Made by a program: the position numbers and the translations under genes | Shown here: piece by piece, positions 42,694 through 52,132 of the stretch | Position numbering within the stretch: the stretch's first letter is position 1 | Layout: every line of letters begins with the position of its first letter | Assembly: GCA_028280565.1 (NCBI GenBank) | Contig: JANQLQ010000269.1 | Location: forward strand, 1 to 52,651 | Length of the DNA: 52,651 bases | Source of the DNA: Fulvivirga sp. | GTDB taxonomy: Bacteria > Bacteroidota > Bacteroidia > Cytophagales > Cyclobacteriaceae | Direction of reading: 5' to 3' | The notes under the pieces: model-generated | The model's input: the letters and a program-made list of their open reading frames with translations, nothing else | Databases searched by the model: none | What the model was told of the DNA's origin: nothing

Positions 42694-45009
42694 TCAAGGC
42701 AGTGGCTTAGAGGTCATATTAAGCACCAGTTTTCCGCCGTTTACAATGGCCTCGTGATCTATGAAAAAATCATCCAGTGTTTTGTCATTGATCTCGGCAC
42801 TTTCAATGTAGTAATTCTCGACCCTATTATTGTTTACTTGGATCTCGAATGATCCTCCCGGGTAGTAGTCGGGGTGTAGAGCAATGGTGATCTTATCAAA
42901 AATGGGGCTTCCCAGCTCATAGTTAGGATTTGGCTCGGTGCCGCCGTTCACTTGAAAAAGCCCTACCTTGAGTAGCACGGCTAATGCGCCCATGAGGCCT
43001 TGATCTTCGTCACCGTTGTAGCCGGTGTAGGGAGATAAGCCTCCAAAAGCCTTACGGGCCACTTGGCGCGACCAATATTGTGTAAGACCTGGGCGCCCGA
43101 AATGGTTGAAAATAAATGCAGTTTGAATAGAGGGTTGATTCCCGTAGTTGATGGGAATGCGGGTGTATTCCGGGTGTTTTTCCCTATCATGCGACGTGCC
43201 GGCAGTAAAATTTAGTGTGCTGGCTTCTTCAAAAAAAGCGTTAAGCCGGTCAACGGCTTTCGGCTTGTCGCCTAGCAGGGTAGCTAACCCCTCAGGGTCG
43301 TGCGGCACGAACCACATGGCTTGTGCCCCGTTAGCTTCGTTGAAACCATTTTCATAGAGGAAAGGATCGAAAGGTTCTTTCCATTGTCCTTTTATATTCC
43401 GTGGGCGGATCCATCCACTTACTGTATCAAATTGGTTTTTGTAGTTTCCTGACCTTTTAAGAAAACATTGATAGTCTTCTTCGTATCCCAATGACTTGGC
43501 TAGCTGGGCCAGGGTCCAGTCTTGGTAAGCGTACTCCAGGGTGAGGCTCGCCCCATCTTGGTGGTATCCAAAGTCGCCTTCGGGTATCGGGTAGGGTACG
43601 TATCCTTTTTCTATGTAATGTTCCAGGCCTCCTCCCTGTGCGGAATAGTGCTCATAGCCAGATCGCCCCATCATACCTGCTGGTAAATGGTTCTTTTTCA
43701 ATCCTTCGTAGGCCTGTGCTATGTCATACCCTCGGATCCCCTTTTGGTAAGCGCTTACGATGAAGGGGGTGCTAGATGCTCCCGTCATCACGTTTGTATA
43801 ATTCCCCCCTGAAGGTCCGCGGGGTATGAGCCCGCCATCCCGGTAGTAAAGCAGGAGGGAGTTGACAAATTCTTCTGTGACCTCGGGGTATACCAGGTGC
43901 CAAAGGGTGTTCAAGGTCCACTGTGCTCCCCAAAAGGCATCAGAGTTATAGTGATTGAATTTAGGTTTCCCATTTTCCCCTAGCGGGATCCGCTTCACCT
44001 CCTTGACCTCCCCAGTGTAATCGGGGTAATAACCCTCCACATCGCTGATGATGCGTCGTCCTTGCAAAGCATGCCATAGATCGGTGTAGAAACGTTTTTG
44101 ATCTTGCTCGGTGCCTCCTTCGATTTGGATACGGCTTAACAGGTCATTCCAATGGTCACGTGATTCTTCTACGATTTGACCGAAATTCCAATGGGGTAGT
44201 TCCGCGGTCCTATTTTTGACTGCCTGTGCGGGTGAGGTATAAGAGAGCGCTACTTTCATCAGGAGGGGCTGGTCTTTTACGTTGGTGAACGTAACGATCA
44301 CTTTGTTCGACGCGCTATCCTGTGGAGTGAGCCAAGCGTCGATATCATGGCTAAACTGCACATTAAAATATACCTGGAACTCCTTAGGCCTGCGTTTAGT
44401 CGGGGCATTTACCAACGTGCCTTCAATTTCCCTTTTGCCCACCTGTTTCATTTCCCCTTTTATAATTTCACAGGGTCCCAGCCATCCGCCTAAGTTGAAC
44501 AATACGCCCATGTTCTTTTTACGGGTGAAAGTGTACCGGTGAAACCCTACCCTGGTAGTGCTGGTAAGTTCTGCGAAGATATTGTACCGGTCTAGTCCTA
44601 CCCGGTGGTACCCGGGGTTTACTTTTTCACCGTCGTGATCAAATGGAGAGCTATGATCTGCAAATACACCCGTAAGCTCGTCTTGGTCAAAAGCGACTGG
44701 CATTACTTCTACTCCTGCCAGCTGCCATGCATGGATGTGGCTAAATCCTTTGATAGTATCCACGTCGTAGCGATACCCGCTGCCCCATGTTCCTTCTTTT
44801 TGGGTGTCCGGGCTTAAATTAACCATGCCAAAAGGCCGGCTGGCCGAGTTAAAGAAAAACCACCTAGAATTAGCGGCGTCGAGCAGGGGATATACCAGGT
44901 CTACAGGTTGTAGTTGTGATATATCTTGTTCTTTTTGTTGAGGCTGGCAAGAAGTAATGAGCACGGCGGCCAACAAAAAGAGTAGGTAGAATAGTTTTTG
45001 GTATGTCAT
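42694..45009 (-). CDS. GH92 family alpha-mannosidase-like lipoprotein
   Basis: From ATG 45009 (MTYQKLFYLLFLLAAVLITSC) the protein is 771 residues, with a lipoprotein signal (Ile-Thr-Ser-Cys). The N-terminal beta-sandwich begins DLVYPLLDAANSRWFFFNSASRPFG and includes GYRYD-x-D-T-I-K-G-F-S-H-I-H, and the (alpha/alpha)6 barrel carries DAFWGAQWTLNTL and the NGDEDQGLMGA block, GH92 hallmarks. GH92 enzymes are Ca2+-dependent exo-alpha-mannosidases. It lies 12 bases after the preceding glycoside hydrolase gene, co-transcribed, and is likely surface or periplasm-facing. The exact linkage cannot be read from the sequence. Confidence 0.9.
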   Translation of the reverse strand: MTYQKLFYLLFLLAAVLITSCQPQQKEQDISQLQPVDLVYPLLDAANSRWFFFNSASRPFGMVNLSPDTQKEGTWGSGYRYDVDTIKGFSHIHAWQLAGVEVMPVAFDQDELTGVFADHSSPFDHDGEKVNPGYHRVGLDRYNIFAELTSTTRVGFHRYTFTRKKNMGVLFNLGGWLGPCEIIKGEMKQVGKREIEGTLVNAPTKRRPKEFQVYFNVQFSHDIDAWLTPQDSASNKVIVTFTNVKDQPLLMKVALSYTSPAQAVKNRTAELPHWNFGQIVEESRDHWNDLLSRIQIEGGTEQDQKRFYTDLWHALQGRRIISDVEGYYPDYTGEVKEVKRIPLGENGKPKFNHYNSDAFWGAQWTLNTLWHLVYPEVTEEFVNSLLLYYRDGGLIPRGPSGGNYTNVMTGASSTPFIVSAYQKGIRGYDIAQAYEGLKKNHLPAGMMGRSGYEHYSAQGGGLEHYIEKGYVPYPIPEGDFGYHQDGASLTLEYAYQDWTLAQLAKSLGYEEDYQCFLKRSGNYKNQFDTVSGWIRPRNIKGQWKEPFDPFLYENGFNEANGAQAMWFVPHDPEGLATLLGDKPKAVDRLNAFFEEASTLNFTAGTSHDREKHPEYTRIPINYGNQPSIQTAFIFNHFGRPGLTQYWSRQVARKAFGGLSPYTGYNGDEDQGLMGALAVLLKVGLFQVNGGTEPNPNYELGSPIFDKITIALHPDYYPGGSFEIQVNNNRVENYYIESAEINDKTLDDFFIDHEAIVNGGKLVLNMTSKPLP

Positions 45010-45020
45010 TTTTCCAGGGG

Positions 45021-47063
45021 TTATCTTTTTTGCTTCCAAGTGGTCATGTTTTTTTCTAGGATGTCCAGCATTTCCGGGGTAGGAAATCCATTATTCGGTC
45101 TTCTTTTTTTGGGGTGGTACCAGCTCTCCCATTTTGGGTTTTTATCCCCTTCCAACCGGTGTTCATAGACCAGTTTTAATGTGGCGCGAGCGTTTTGTAG
45201 ATGATTTTTTGCCTGGTCAATCAACGAGTCAATGCCGGTTTGCTCGAATTCTTTTTTTACTAGGGCCATCTGATGGAGGGTGCTTTCAAAACGGATCAAA
45301 TCATGGTATAATACAATAGGTAAGTACACATAATCATGGTAGAATACGGAAGCGCTGGACATAGCGAATCCCTCCTCGCCTTTTCCCAGTGCCTGCTCGA
45401 TAAGTGCCATTCTTCGCTGGGTGGGTTGAATGTCGTTGGCTACACTTTCATAGCTTGAAGGAATGGGAGTTTTTCCCGGCCTTTCGAGAGGTAAATCGGA
45501 TAGGTATGCGATGGCTTCTTTTATTTCCCATAGATGCTCCACATAGCCTTTATTATCAAATTGTGTCGCATGTAAGAGCTGCATGGCCTCTACAGCAATA
45601 GCAGCTAGCGAATCACCGAAATATCGTTTGGTCCATTCATGATAAAAACGTTTCCCATCAAAGGTGGCCGGCGCCCTCGCGATACGGCTGAAGGCTTCCA
45701 GGTTCAGCAAAAATGGCCTGAACTGTTGCCCGTTGACCATACAATATTGATCAGCGCCGTACCGGTCGAACATCATGGTCATGACACTATCGATCTTTTC
45801 CGGGTAGGGGTCATGAACCGTATGATTGAGCCAGAATCCCGCATGCATGTAGGTGCCGAATTTGTAGCCCCGTGTACTATCGGGCAGGTATTGGAAGCCT
45901 CCCCAGCCATCGTCTGACCAAGCGATGATAAAATCTTTAGGAGGGCTGAACCCCTCGTTGAACATTTCCATGGCATCTGCATAGCAGATCACTACCTTTT
46001 TAGCCCCGGGCTTGTAGTGGTCTACAATTTCTCCAAATTCTTTATACACCTCATTGAAGACCTCTATCTTATTCTCTCCGCAAGAGCTTTCGTATTCCCA
46101 ATCCCAAACTTGGTGTCTTGGCCTCAATACAAAAATATCGGCTTTTCCGAGGGGTGTCTTCTCAAAGTAGTATTGCCAGGTCTCTATCCAATCATTTTTA
46201 TATTCTTTCCAGCAGTTTGCTTTTGTTTCCTCTAAGGGTTTGATCTTATATCCAAGCGCCATGTCTATTTGTACCAGCATCCCTTTATCATGAGCGTAAT
46301 TTATCATACTGTCGATGTAGTCCAGCCTTATATCATAGCCGGGGCGTAGGGCTTGGTACTCCGGGCGCATGAAAAACTCGGGCCGTCCCAGCATATCGAA
46401 AAGATGGATGGCGTTGTACCCGACACGGACCAATGCATTGATCATCTCAGTGTAAGATTCCCAGTCGTATTCCAGCAAAGGTGCTTTGAGGTTGGCCAAT
46501 TCGTCCACATCATTTTCAAAGTAGCATAAAATGGGCACTGCCGGGGGACTGATTTTTTGATCTTGAAAGTGTAAAGGATCGATGTTGTCACCGCTTGCCG
46601 GCTGGCTTCCTGTCCAATAAGAAAAAGGGTCTACGCCCAGTACTTCATGACAATAGCTGTACAGGGCATTTTGGGCTCCTGCTAAATTAAGACCGGCCAG
46701 TACGACCACGTCATTGCCGTCTACTGTCAGCTTGCCCCATATCCCTTCACTTGTTCCCTCCGAGTTTGGACTCCAGGTGATCAGCCCTTCATCTGCCAGC
46801 CGTGCGATATAGCTGCTAGAGGCAGGTGTACCAGTGGCATAATACACCCCCTCCTGGGGAAGCTTGGCACTTTCTTCTACGATGGATACTGTAGCGCCCG
46901 TTGTTTTTCCCAGGTCCTCTTTTAGATCCTCGGCCACAAGCTTTTCTATCCTGGAAGCTTTGGAGCCTAGGATGATCACATAGCTATCATCTTGGGATGA
47001 ATTGCAGCTTTGCAGGCCATTTAGTAGTAACAATATGCAGGAAAAGGGTAATAAAGCTTTCAT
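45021..47063 (-). CDS. Putative glycoside hydrolase lipoprotein (GH20b-like N-domain, alpha-glucuronidase-like)
   Basis: A 680-residue lipoprotein (LLLLNGLQSCNSS). Residues ~28-165 form a GH20b-type alpha/beta domain (VIILGSKASRIEKLVAEDL, GVYYATGTPAS, LAGLNLAGAQNALYSYCHEVLG) that precedes the catalytic barrel in GH20, GH67, GH84 and GH115 enzymes. The middle ~300 residues look like a TIM barrel (RVGYNAIHLFDM, AHDKGMLVQIDMALGYK, IFVLRPRHQVWDWEY, FIIAWSDDGWGG), and the C-terminus is helical. I think it is alpha-glucuronidase-like, but cannot place it in a numbered family. It is co-transcribed with GH92. Confidence 0.65.
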   Translation of the reverse strand: MKALLPFSCILLLLNGLQSCNSSQDDSYVIILGSKASRIEKLVAEDLKEDLGKTTGATVSIVEESAKLPQEGVYYATGTPASSSYIARLADEGLITWSPNSEGTSEGIWGKLTVDGNDVVVLAGLNLAGAQNALYSYCHEVLGVDPFSYWTGSQPASGDNIDPLHFQDQKISPPAVPILCYFENDVDELANLKAPLLEYDWESYTEMINALVRVGYNAIHLFDMLGRPEFFMRPEYQALRPGYDIRLDYIDSMINYAHDKGMLVQIDMALGYKIKPLEETKANCWKEYKNDWIETWQYYFEKTPLGKADIFVLRPRHQVWDWEYESSCGENKIEVFNEVYKEFGEIVDHYKPGAKKVVICYADAMEMFNEGFSPPKDFIIAWSDDGWGGFQYLPDSTRGYKFGTYMHAGFWLNHTVHDPYPEKIDSVMTMMFDRYGADQYCMVNGQQFRPFLLNLEAFSRIARAPATFDGKRFYHEWTKRYFGDSLAAIAVEAMQLLHATQFDNKGYVEHLWEIKEAIAYLSDLPLERPGKTPIPSSYESVANDIQPTQRRMALIEQALGKGEEGFAMSSASVFYHDYVYLPIVLYHDLIRFESTLHQMALVKKEFEQTGIDSLIDQAKNHLQNARATLKLVYEHRLEGDKNPKWESWYHPKKRRPNNGFPTPEMLDILEKNMTTWKQKR

Positions 47064-47229
47064 GAAACGATTTTAATCAAGAATTTATTTATTCCCACTA
47101 CAGGAAGTAATGAGAAGTTGACCGGGAGTAAGAGCCCAACGGCTTGGGCGGGATTGTGCTTTTGAACTAAGAAGATCTCAAAGCCTTCACCTAGCGTAGG
47201 ATTTGAGTCAACAACGATCGTGAGCTATG

Positions 47230-47268
47230 AAAAAAGGAGGAAGGTCACCCTAGCATAGGATAACCTTC
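47230..47268 (-). terminator. Terminator after susD
   Basis: On the minus strand GAAGGTTATCCTA pairs with TAGGGTGACCTTC (13 bp with G-U pairs) around TGC, followed by CTCCTTTTTT. It lies 21 bases beyond the susD stop, between susD and the two hydrolase genes, and would reduce read-through into them. Confidence 0.8.
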
Positions 47269-47288
47269 TCTCCGTATTTAACCCCCGA

Positions 47289-48899
47289 CTAATAATCATC
47301 ATTTTGTCTAATGGACCCATTGCTCAGGTCTACTTCAGCCTGGGGAATAGGCCTGACCAGGTGCCTTGGCTCAATAGCGTTATTAAGGGCGGCATGAGGA
47401 TTATGCGCCAGCACCCTTTCAATCAGTTTCCCGGTTCTTTTTAGGTCTAGCCACCGGCTTACCTCTCCGGCTAATTCCCTAGCCCTTTCATCTAAAATAA
47501 AATCAAGGTCTACATCAGCCGCAGATAGGATGGTAGTAATGCCTGCCCGTGCCCTGAGTGTATTGAGGTGATTAGCTGCCGCTTCGGCATTGCCTGCGTT
47601 CAGTTGTGCTTCTGCGGCTAGCAGGATGGTTTCCCCGGATCGGATGATGGCCGCGTCTCGCTGCCCCAGGGGATTACCGTCGGTAGTGGTAAGAGGTGCG
47701 ACTGGATCATCGTATCTCCTGAACATTGGAAAGTGAACTGTAGAAAACCCGTTCGGCCGGAAATAGTCACCTTCGTTGACGACTTGGTAATTTACTCCTG
47801 CTTTTTGCTCGTCCGTCCAAGGGACCTCCGGGAAAAAGATGGCTGTATCCCCGATCAGTATCGAGCCGTCGTCAGAGTCCCTTATTGCAAAGATCACCCT
47901 TCTCAACGTGGCTTCTTCTCTTTCATCTTCGTCTTCAAAAAGTGTGTAGTAGAAAGGAGTAGGTGCATCATCTGTCCCATTGTTGAATTCCTGTGTCCTT
48001 TCCATTCCCGGGTACAGGTCGTAGGTGAATTTGAAAAGCTTGTGCCGGTTGTTTCCCCTGCCTACGGCGAGTTGTTCCGTACCGTATAGCATGGCTAAGA
48101 TGACTTCGGAGTTTCTTTGATTTTCTATCGAGGTGAGCGAAGCAAAATCACTTACTAACGGGTGGCTTGCGATCACGGTCTCCGCCAGTGCAGCGGCATC
48201 GGCGAAGTCACTAGAGTTGGCAAAAGATTTATAACCGCGAGTCAGTAAAACCTTGGCTTTTAAGTGCCTTGCGGCGTCTTTAGACACCCTGCCGTACTGT
48301 TCGGGATTGGCTTCCACATTGGCAATGGCATCGTCTAGGTCGCTCAATATTTGCTCGTATACTTCATTTTGAGGAGCCCGGGTGAAATCCGTCCTGGCGG
48401 TGGTGATCTCCTCCAGGATAAGCGGCACATCCCCGAACTGCTCTACCAGCTTGAAGTAGGCGAATGCCCGGAAAAATCGTACTTCTCCCAGTCCAAGATC
48501 TATTTCTTCATCGGAAAGCCCAGGAATTTCATTTACACGGGAAATGGTAAGGTTAGCAGCGGTTACAACGTCATAGTGATCGTTCCAGTAGTCACTGATC
48601 GTCCCGTTGGCCGGGTCTATATTGACATAATCATTAAGTTCATTGGCACCGGCAATGATCGCTTTCCGCGTGATAATATCTGTCCCGGTATTATCAAGGC
48701 TGAACCGGATCGTAGCCGCACGCATTTTATTGTAAGTGTTGGCTACCAATTGGGCGAATGCTCCAGGTTCGTCGAATGCATTTTCGTCTGTCAGGTTCGT
48801 CCTGTTTTCTTCTTCCAGGAAATCTTCACAACTGCTGGTGATCGTGCCTATCAGCAAAACCAGTAAAGCTACCTGTACGTATGAATTTATCTTTTTCAT
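47289..48899 (-). CDS. SusD/RagB-like nutrient-binding lipoprotein
   Basis: The 536-residue protein starts MKKINSYVQVALLVLLIGT with a lipoprotein signal (Ile-Thr-Ser-Ser-Cys) and EDFLEEENRTNLTDENAFD, as expected for SusD. TPR-like helices (FFRAFAYFKLVEQFGDVPLI, KDAARHLKAKVLLTRGY) and the C-terminal A-A-N-H-L-N-T-L-R-A-R-A-G, DERARELAGEVSRWLDLKRTG and HLVRPIPQAEVDLS motifs are typical. SusD caps the SusC channel and binds glycans at the cell surface. It begins 20 bases after the susC stop. An upstream ATG would add an implausible polar extension. Confidence 0.95.
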   Translation of the reverse strand: MKKINSYVQVALLVLLIGTITSSCEDFLEEENRTNLTDENAFDEPGAFAQLVANTYNKMRAATIRFSLDNTGTDIITRKAIIAGANELNDYVNIDPANGTISDYWNDHYDVVTAANLTISRVNEIPGLSDEEIDLGLGEVRFFRAFAYFKLVEQFGDVPLILEEITTARTDFTRAPQNEVYEQILSDLDDAIANVEANPEQYGRVSKDAARHLKAKVLLTRGYKSFANSSDFADAAALAETVIASHPLVSDFASLTSIENQRNSEVILAMLYGTEQLAVGRGNNRHKLFKFTYDLYPGMERTQEFNNGTDDAPTPFYYTLFEDEDEREEATLRRVIFAIRDSDDGSILIGDTAIFFPEVPWTDEQKAGVNYQVVNEGDYFRPNGFSTVHFPMFRRYDDPVAPLTTTDGNPLGQRDAAIIRSGETILLAAEAQLNAGNAEAAANHLNTLRARAGITTILSAADVDLDFILDERARELAGEVSRWLDLKRTGKLIERVLAHNPHAALNNAIEPRHLVRPIPQAEVDLSNGSIRQNDDY

Positions 48900-48918
48900 G
48901 ATCTCTTGATTTTGATAA

Positions 48919-51900
48919 TTAGAAACTAACATTCACACCACCGATTAGCGTACGGGCCAGGAATGCAGAGCCCCATGAGTTACGGGAGGCGGTTTCAGGA
49001 TCCCATCCTTCGTAATCTGTAAAAATGAAAGGATTGTGGGCGGTAAAGTATACTCTTAAGCTTCCCAGTTTCAATTTTTCAGTAAGCTCTGAAGGGATGG
49101 TATAGCCTAGCGTTATGTAGCCTATCTTCACGAAGGAGACGTCCCTGTAAAACATAGCTCTTTTCCATGGTCCAGCATTACCAGGCTGCCACCACTCGTT
49201 AGAAGGATTGTCCGGGGTCCAATAGTTGGTTTTTAGACCGTTGAACCGTGCAGGGTCATCATCTGCATCCCATCCATGGGATCGATGGAACCAGCTATAC
49301 TCTTTTACTCCCTGCCGTGTAGTCACGAAAATTGAAAAGTCTAATCCCTTATAATTAAAGACATTGGTCATACCCCCTGTCCAGTCGGGCAGGGCAGAGC
49401 CTAAAATAGTCCTGTCGTCACCCGTGATCTGGCCGTTGTTGTCGATATCTTTCACTTTAACCTGCCCGGGCCTTTGTCCGAACCTCTCGGCTTCGTCAGC
49501 TTCATTTTCTTGCCAGATCCCATCGAATTCATAGTAAAAGATAGAACCTACTTCTTCTCCCACCCTATGGATAAGCTCGGCTTCTCTTACCGTGAACCTT
49601 AGCTCATCTACTTCATCAATGAGTTTTATGATCTCGTTTTGATTTCTTGCGAAGTTGATAGAGGTGGTCCATTTAAAGGCTCCGGCGTCTACGTTAATGC
49701 TGTTGATCCCGAGCTCGATCCCCCTGTTCCTCACCTCGCCGATGTTATCAAATACGCCACTAAAACCGGTTACTCTTGGCAGGGAGCGTTGAAAGATCAC
49801 ATCTACGGAATTCCGGTTGTAAAAGTCTACAGAACCGTACAACCTGTTTTTCAACAAGCCAAAGTCAAGCCCGATGTTAACCTCTCTTGTTCTTTCCCAT
49901 TTGAGATCTTGGTTGGCCAAGTTGGAGAAACCTACGGCAGCCTGGGGCTGATCTCCTAAATTGGTAAACTGGAAATCGAGTAGAGATTGAGATTGGAGCG
50001 GTGCCAGGCCTCCGCCAGTTCCATTATTACCGGTCTCTCCATAGCTCAGGCGTAACTTTAAGTCAGTAAATATGCCCTGGTCAGCCATGAATCCTTCATC
50101 GATCACACGCCAGGCAAAAGCAGCCGAAGGGAAAAACGCCCATTTGTTTCCTTCGGATAGGATAGAAGCGCCATCGTACCTGCCCGTCAAGGTGAATAAG
50201 TATTTATCCCTGAACGTATAACCTAGCCTTCCTGTGAACGACTGTAACGTTTGTTTTTGAAGATTGCTTCGTAACTGGCGTATGTCCGAGCCGGCATCAA
50301 TATTATGGAACAGGAATTCATCGGTATCAAAATCCCTCACTTGGTTTTGATAGTCTTCTATCCTGTCCATAAAGGTAGAAGTAATGAAAGTAGCTTTTAA
50401 TGAATGTTCGTTGGACAAGTTCAAACGATAATTAATGATGTTATCCCAGGTGTAAGCCAGCCTATTGGCATGATCTACCTGGGCCCGTCTTCTCTCCGGG
50501 CGATCACTGACCGATTTGCTAAGGAGCCCCCGGTACTCACCATAGCGGCTGAAATCGATATTGGGAGAGAAAGATGAGGTAACTTCGAGGTTGTCAAGAA
50601 GCCTGAGCGTAACGGAAATGTTGCCTACGTAATTAATAGATTGGGTCTCCCGGGTTATGTTATCTTCTTCAAACAGTGGGTTGGTAATGAACGTCTCGGC
50701 TTCCAAAGGGAAAAAACGTAACTCACCATTATCTTCGAATACGCTACCTGTAGGCCTCAGCCGGTATGCACTTCTAAAACCTTCCCGGCTGCCTTCATCC
50801 CTTACTTGGTAGGTAACATAATTGCTAAACGAAAGCGTTAGTTTATCACTTAGGTCTGATTGGATACTGCCTGATAAGTTATACCGGTCTAGGTTTTCAC
50901 CGGGGAAAGTTCCTTCATCTTTCGTGTAACCCAGGCTAAAGTTGTAGGCCGTTTTAGAGCTACCGCCAGATAGATTTAAGGTGTGGTTGGATTGAATACC
51001 ATTTTGCTTAATGAGGTCTACCCAATCCACGTAGTTACCATTATTGATATTTTCTATTTCATTGGGTCGCAGAAAATCAGCGAGTACTACATCATCCCGG
51101 GTAAAGTTGGTATTTCCGCCGCTGTTTTCCACCCCAACCACGGCATCGGTAAAGAAGTCTACAAACTCTTCCCCTTCAAATATCCGGGGGAAATTATAAG
51201 GCTGCCTGATGCCATGGTATGCATCATACTTAATGTTAAGCTTGGTGTCTAAGTCCCCTCTTTTGGTAGTGATGATCACCACCCCATTGGTACCCCGGGA
51301 ACCATAAATGGCCGTTGACGAGGCATCTTTGAGTACATCTATCCGCTCTATATCGGCCGGGTTCAAAAAAGTGATATCATTTACAAAAATGCCGTCGACC
51401 ACGAAAAGTGGGTTTTGCCCAGCGCTGTAGCCACCATTGCCGATGGACTCATTACTATTGATGGTGCTAGCCCCCCTGATTCGAATGTTGAAAGGCTCAC
51501 CGGGCTTATTACCGGCAGCTTGGATATCCACGCCTGACACCTGTCCTTGTAATGCCTGGACAGCATTTACCTTGTTGGTCTCCTTTATCTTTTCAGCATT
51601 CATGGATACTACTGCACCGGTGAGCTCTTTCTTCTTCACTGCTCCATAGCCTACCACCACTACTTCCTCTAATGCAGTGATATCCGGGGTAAGGTCTACA
51701 TTGATCGCACTTTGGTTCGCAATAGGCGTTCTCTCGGTGATGTATCCTACATAACTGAAGATCAGCACAGCGCTAGAGGGAGCCTCAATGCTGTAGTCAC
51801 CGTTAACATCCGTTATTGTACCGATAGTCGTACCGTCAACATATACAGATACACCCGGCAGACCGTCAGGAACGTCAACGGCCGTTACTTTACCGGCCAC

Positions 51901-52041
51901 TTTTATTTTGTCATCTTGGAAAACCAATTCGGCAGGCTTAACCATGGCTTCTAAAGCCAATGATCTCCCTATGAAAAGGCATTGTAATAACATTGCCAAG
52001 AGAAGGCTTGCCCTTGTTTTACTTGTAGATAATGAAATCAT
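48919..52041 (-). CDS. SusC/RagA-family TonB-linked outer-membrane transporter
   Basis: A 1040-residue protein with a signal peptide (~1-30, LLLAMLLQCLFIGRSLALEA), a carboxypeptidase-regulatory-like domain (~48-115; GKVTAVDVPDGLPGVSVYVD, GTITDVNGDYSIEAP), a plug beginning with EEVVVVGYGAVKKKELTGAV and including NPLFVVDGIFVNDI, DIERIDVLKDASSTAIYGSR and NGVVIITTKRG, and a 22-strand-type barrel ending with VNVSF. It imports oligosaccharides with SusD, driven by TonB-ExbBD. It is the first gene of the minus-strand locus. The 15-mer shared with GH28 lies 77 bases before its ATG. Confidence 0.96.
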   Translation of the reverse strand: MISLSTSKTRASLLLAMLLQCLFIGRSLALEAMVKPAELVFQDDKIKVAGKVTAVDVPDGLPGVSVYVDGTTIGTITDVNGDYSIEAPSSAVLIFSYVGYITERTPIANQSAINVDLTPDITALEEVVVVGYGAVKKKELTGAVVSMNAEKIKETNKVNAVQALQGQVSGVDIQAAGNKPGEPFNIRIRGASTINSNESIGNGGYSAGQNPLFVVDGIFVNDITFLNPADIERIDVLKDASSTAIYGSRGTNGVVIITTKRGDLDTKLNIKYDAYHGIRQPYNFPRIFEGEEFVDFFTDAVVGVENSGGNTNFTRDDVVLADFLRPNEIENINNGNYVDWVDLIKQNGIQSNHTLNLSGGSSKTAYNFSLGYTKDEGTFPGENLDRYNLSGSIQSDLSDKLTLSFSNYVTYQVRDEGSREGFRSAYRLRPTGSVFEDNGELRFFPLEAETFITNPLFEEDNITRETQSINYVGNISVTLRLLDNLEVTSSFSPNIDFSRYGEYRGLLSKSVSDRPERRRAQVDHANRLAYTWDNIINYRLNLSNEHSLKATFITSTFMDRIEDYQNQVRDFDTDEFLFHNIDAGSDIRQLRSNLQKQTLQSFTGRLGYTFRDKYLFTLTGRYDGASILSEGNKWAFFPSAAFAWRVIDEGFMADQGIFTDLKLRLSYGETGNNGTGGGLAPLQSQSLLDFQFTNLGDQPQAAVGFSNLANQDLKWERTREVNIGLDFGLLKNRLYGSVDFYNRNSVDVIFQRSLPRVTGFSGVFDNIGEVRNRGIELGINSINVDAGAFKWTTSINFARNQNEIIKLIDEVDELRFTVREAELIHRVGEEVGSIFYYEFDGIWQENEADEAERFGQRPGQVKVKDIDNNGQITGDDRTILGSALPDWTGGMTNVFNYKGLDFSIFVTTRQGVKEYSWFHRSHGWDADDDPARFNGLKTNYWTPDNPSNEWWQPGNAGPWKRAMFYRDVSFVKIGYITLGYTIPSELTEKLKLGSLRVYFTAHNPFIFTDYEGWDPETASRNSWGSAFLARTLIGGVNVSF

Positions 52042-52117
52042 AGTTTAAAGGTTTAGTGTGGATTATGATTTAGCGCGGGGTTTGCTTTAGGAGACGATTG
52101 AATAAGATTATATGTTC

Positions 52118-52132
52118 TACATATATACATAT
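52118..52132 (-). promoter_or_regulatory. 15-mer TACATATATACATAT upstream of susC
   Basis: Identical to the 15-mer before GH28 (41386-41400) and likewise followed by nnCAAT. It lies in the untranslated region before susC. Because both genes belong to carbohydrate uptake and a GntR regulator lies between them, this is a candidate common operator. Confidence 0.5.

Noticed and set aside
47134-47149. GCCCAA-CGGC-TTGGGC hairpin as a second terminator
   Set aside because: The stem is only 6 bp and no T run follows on either strand.
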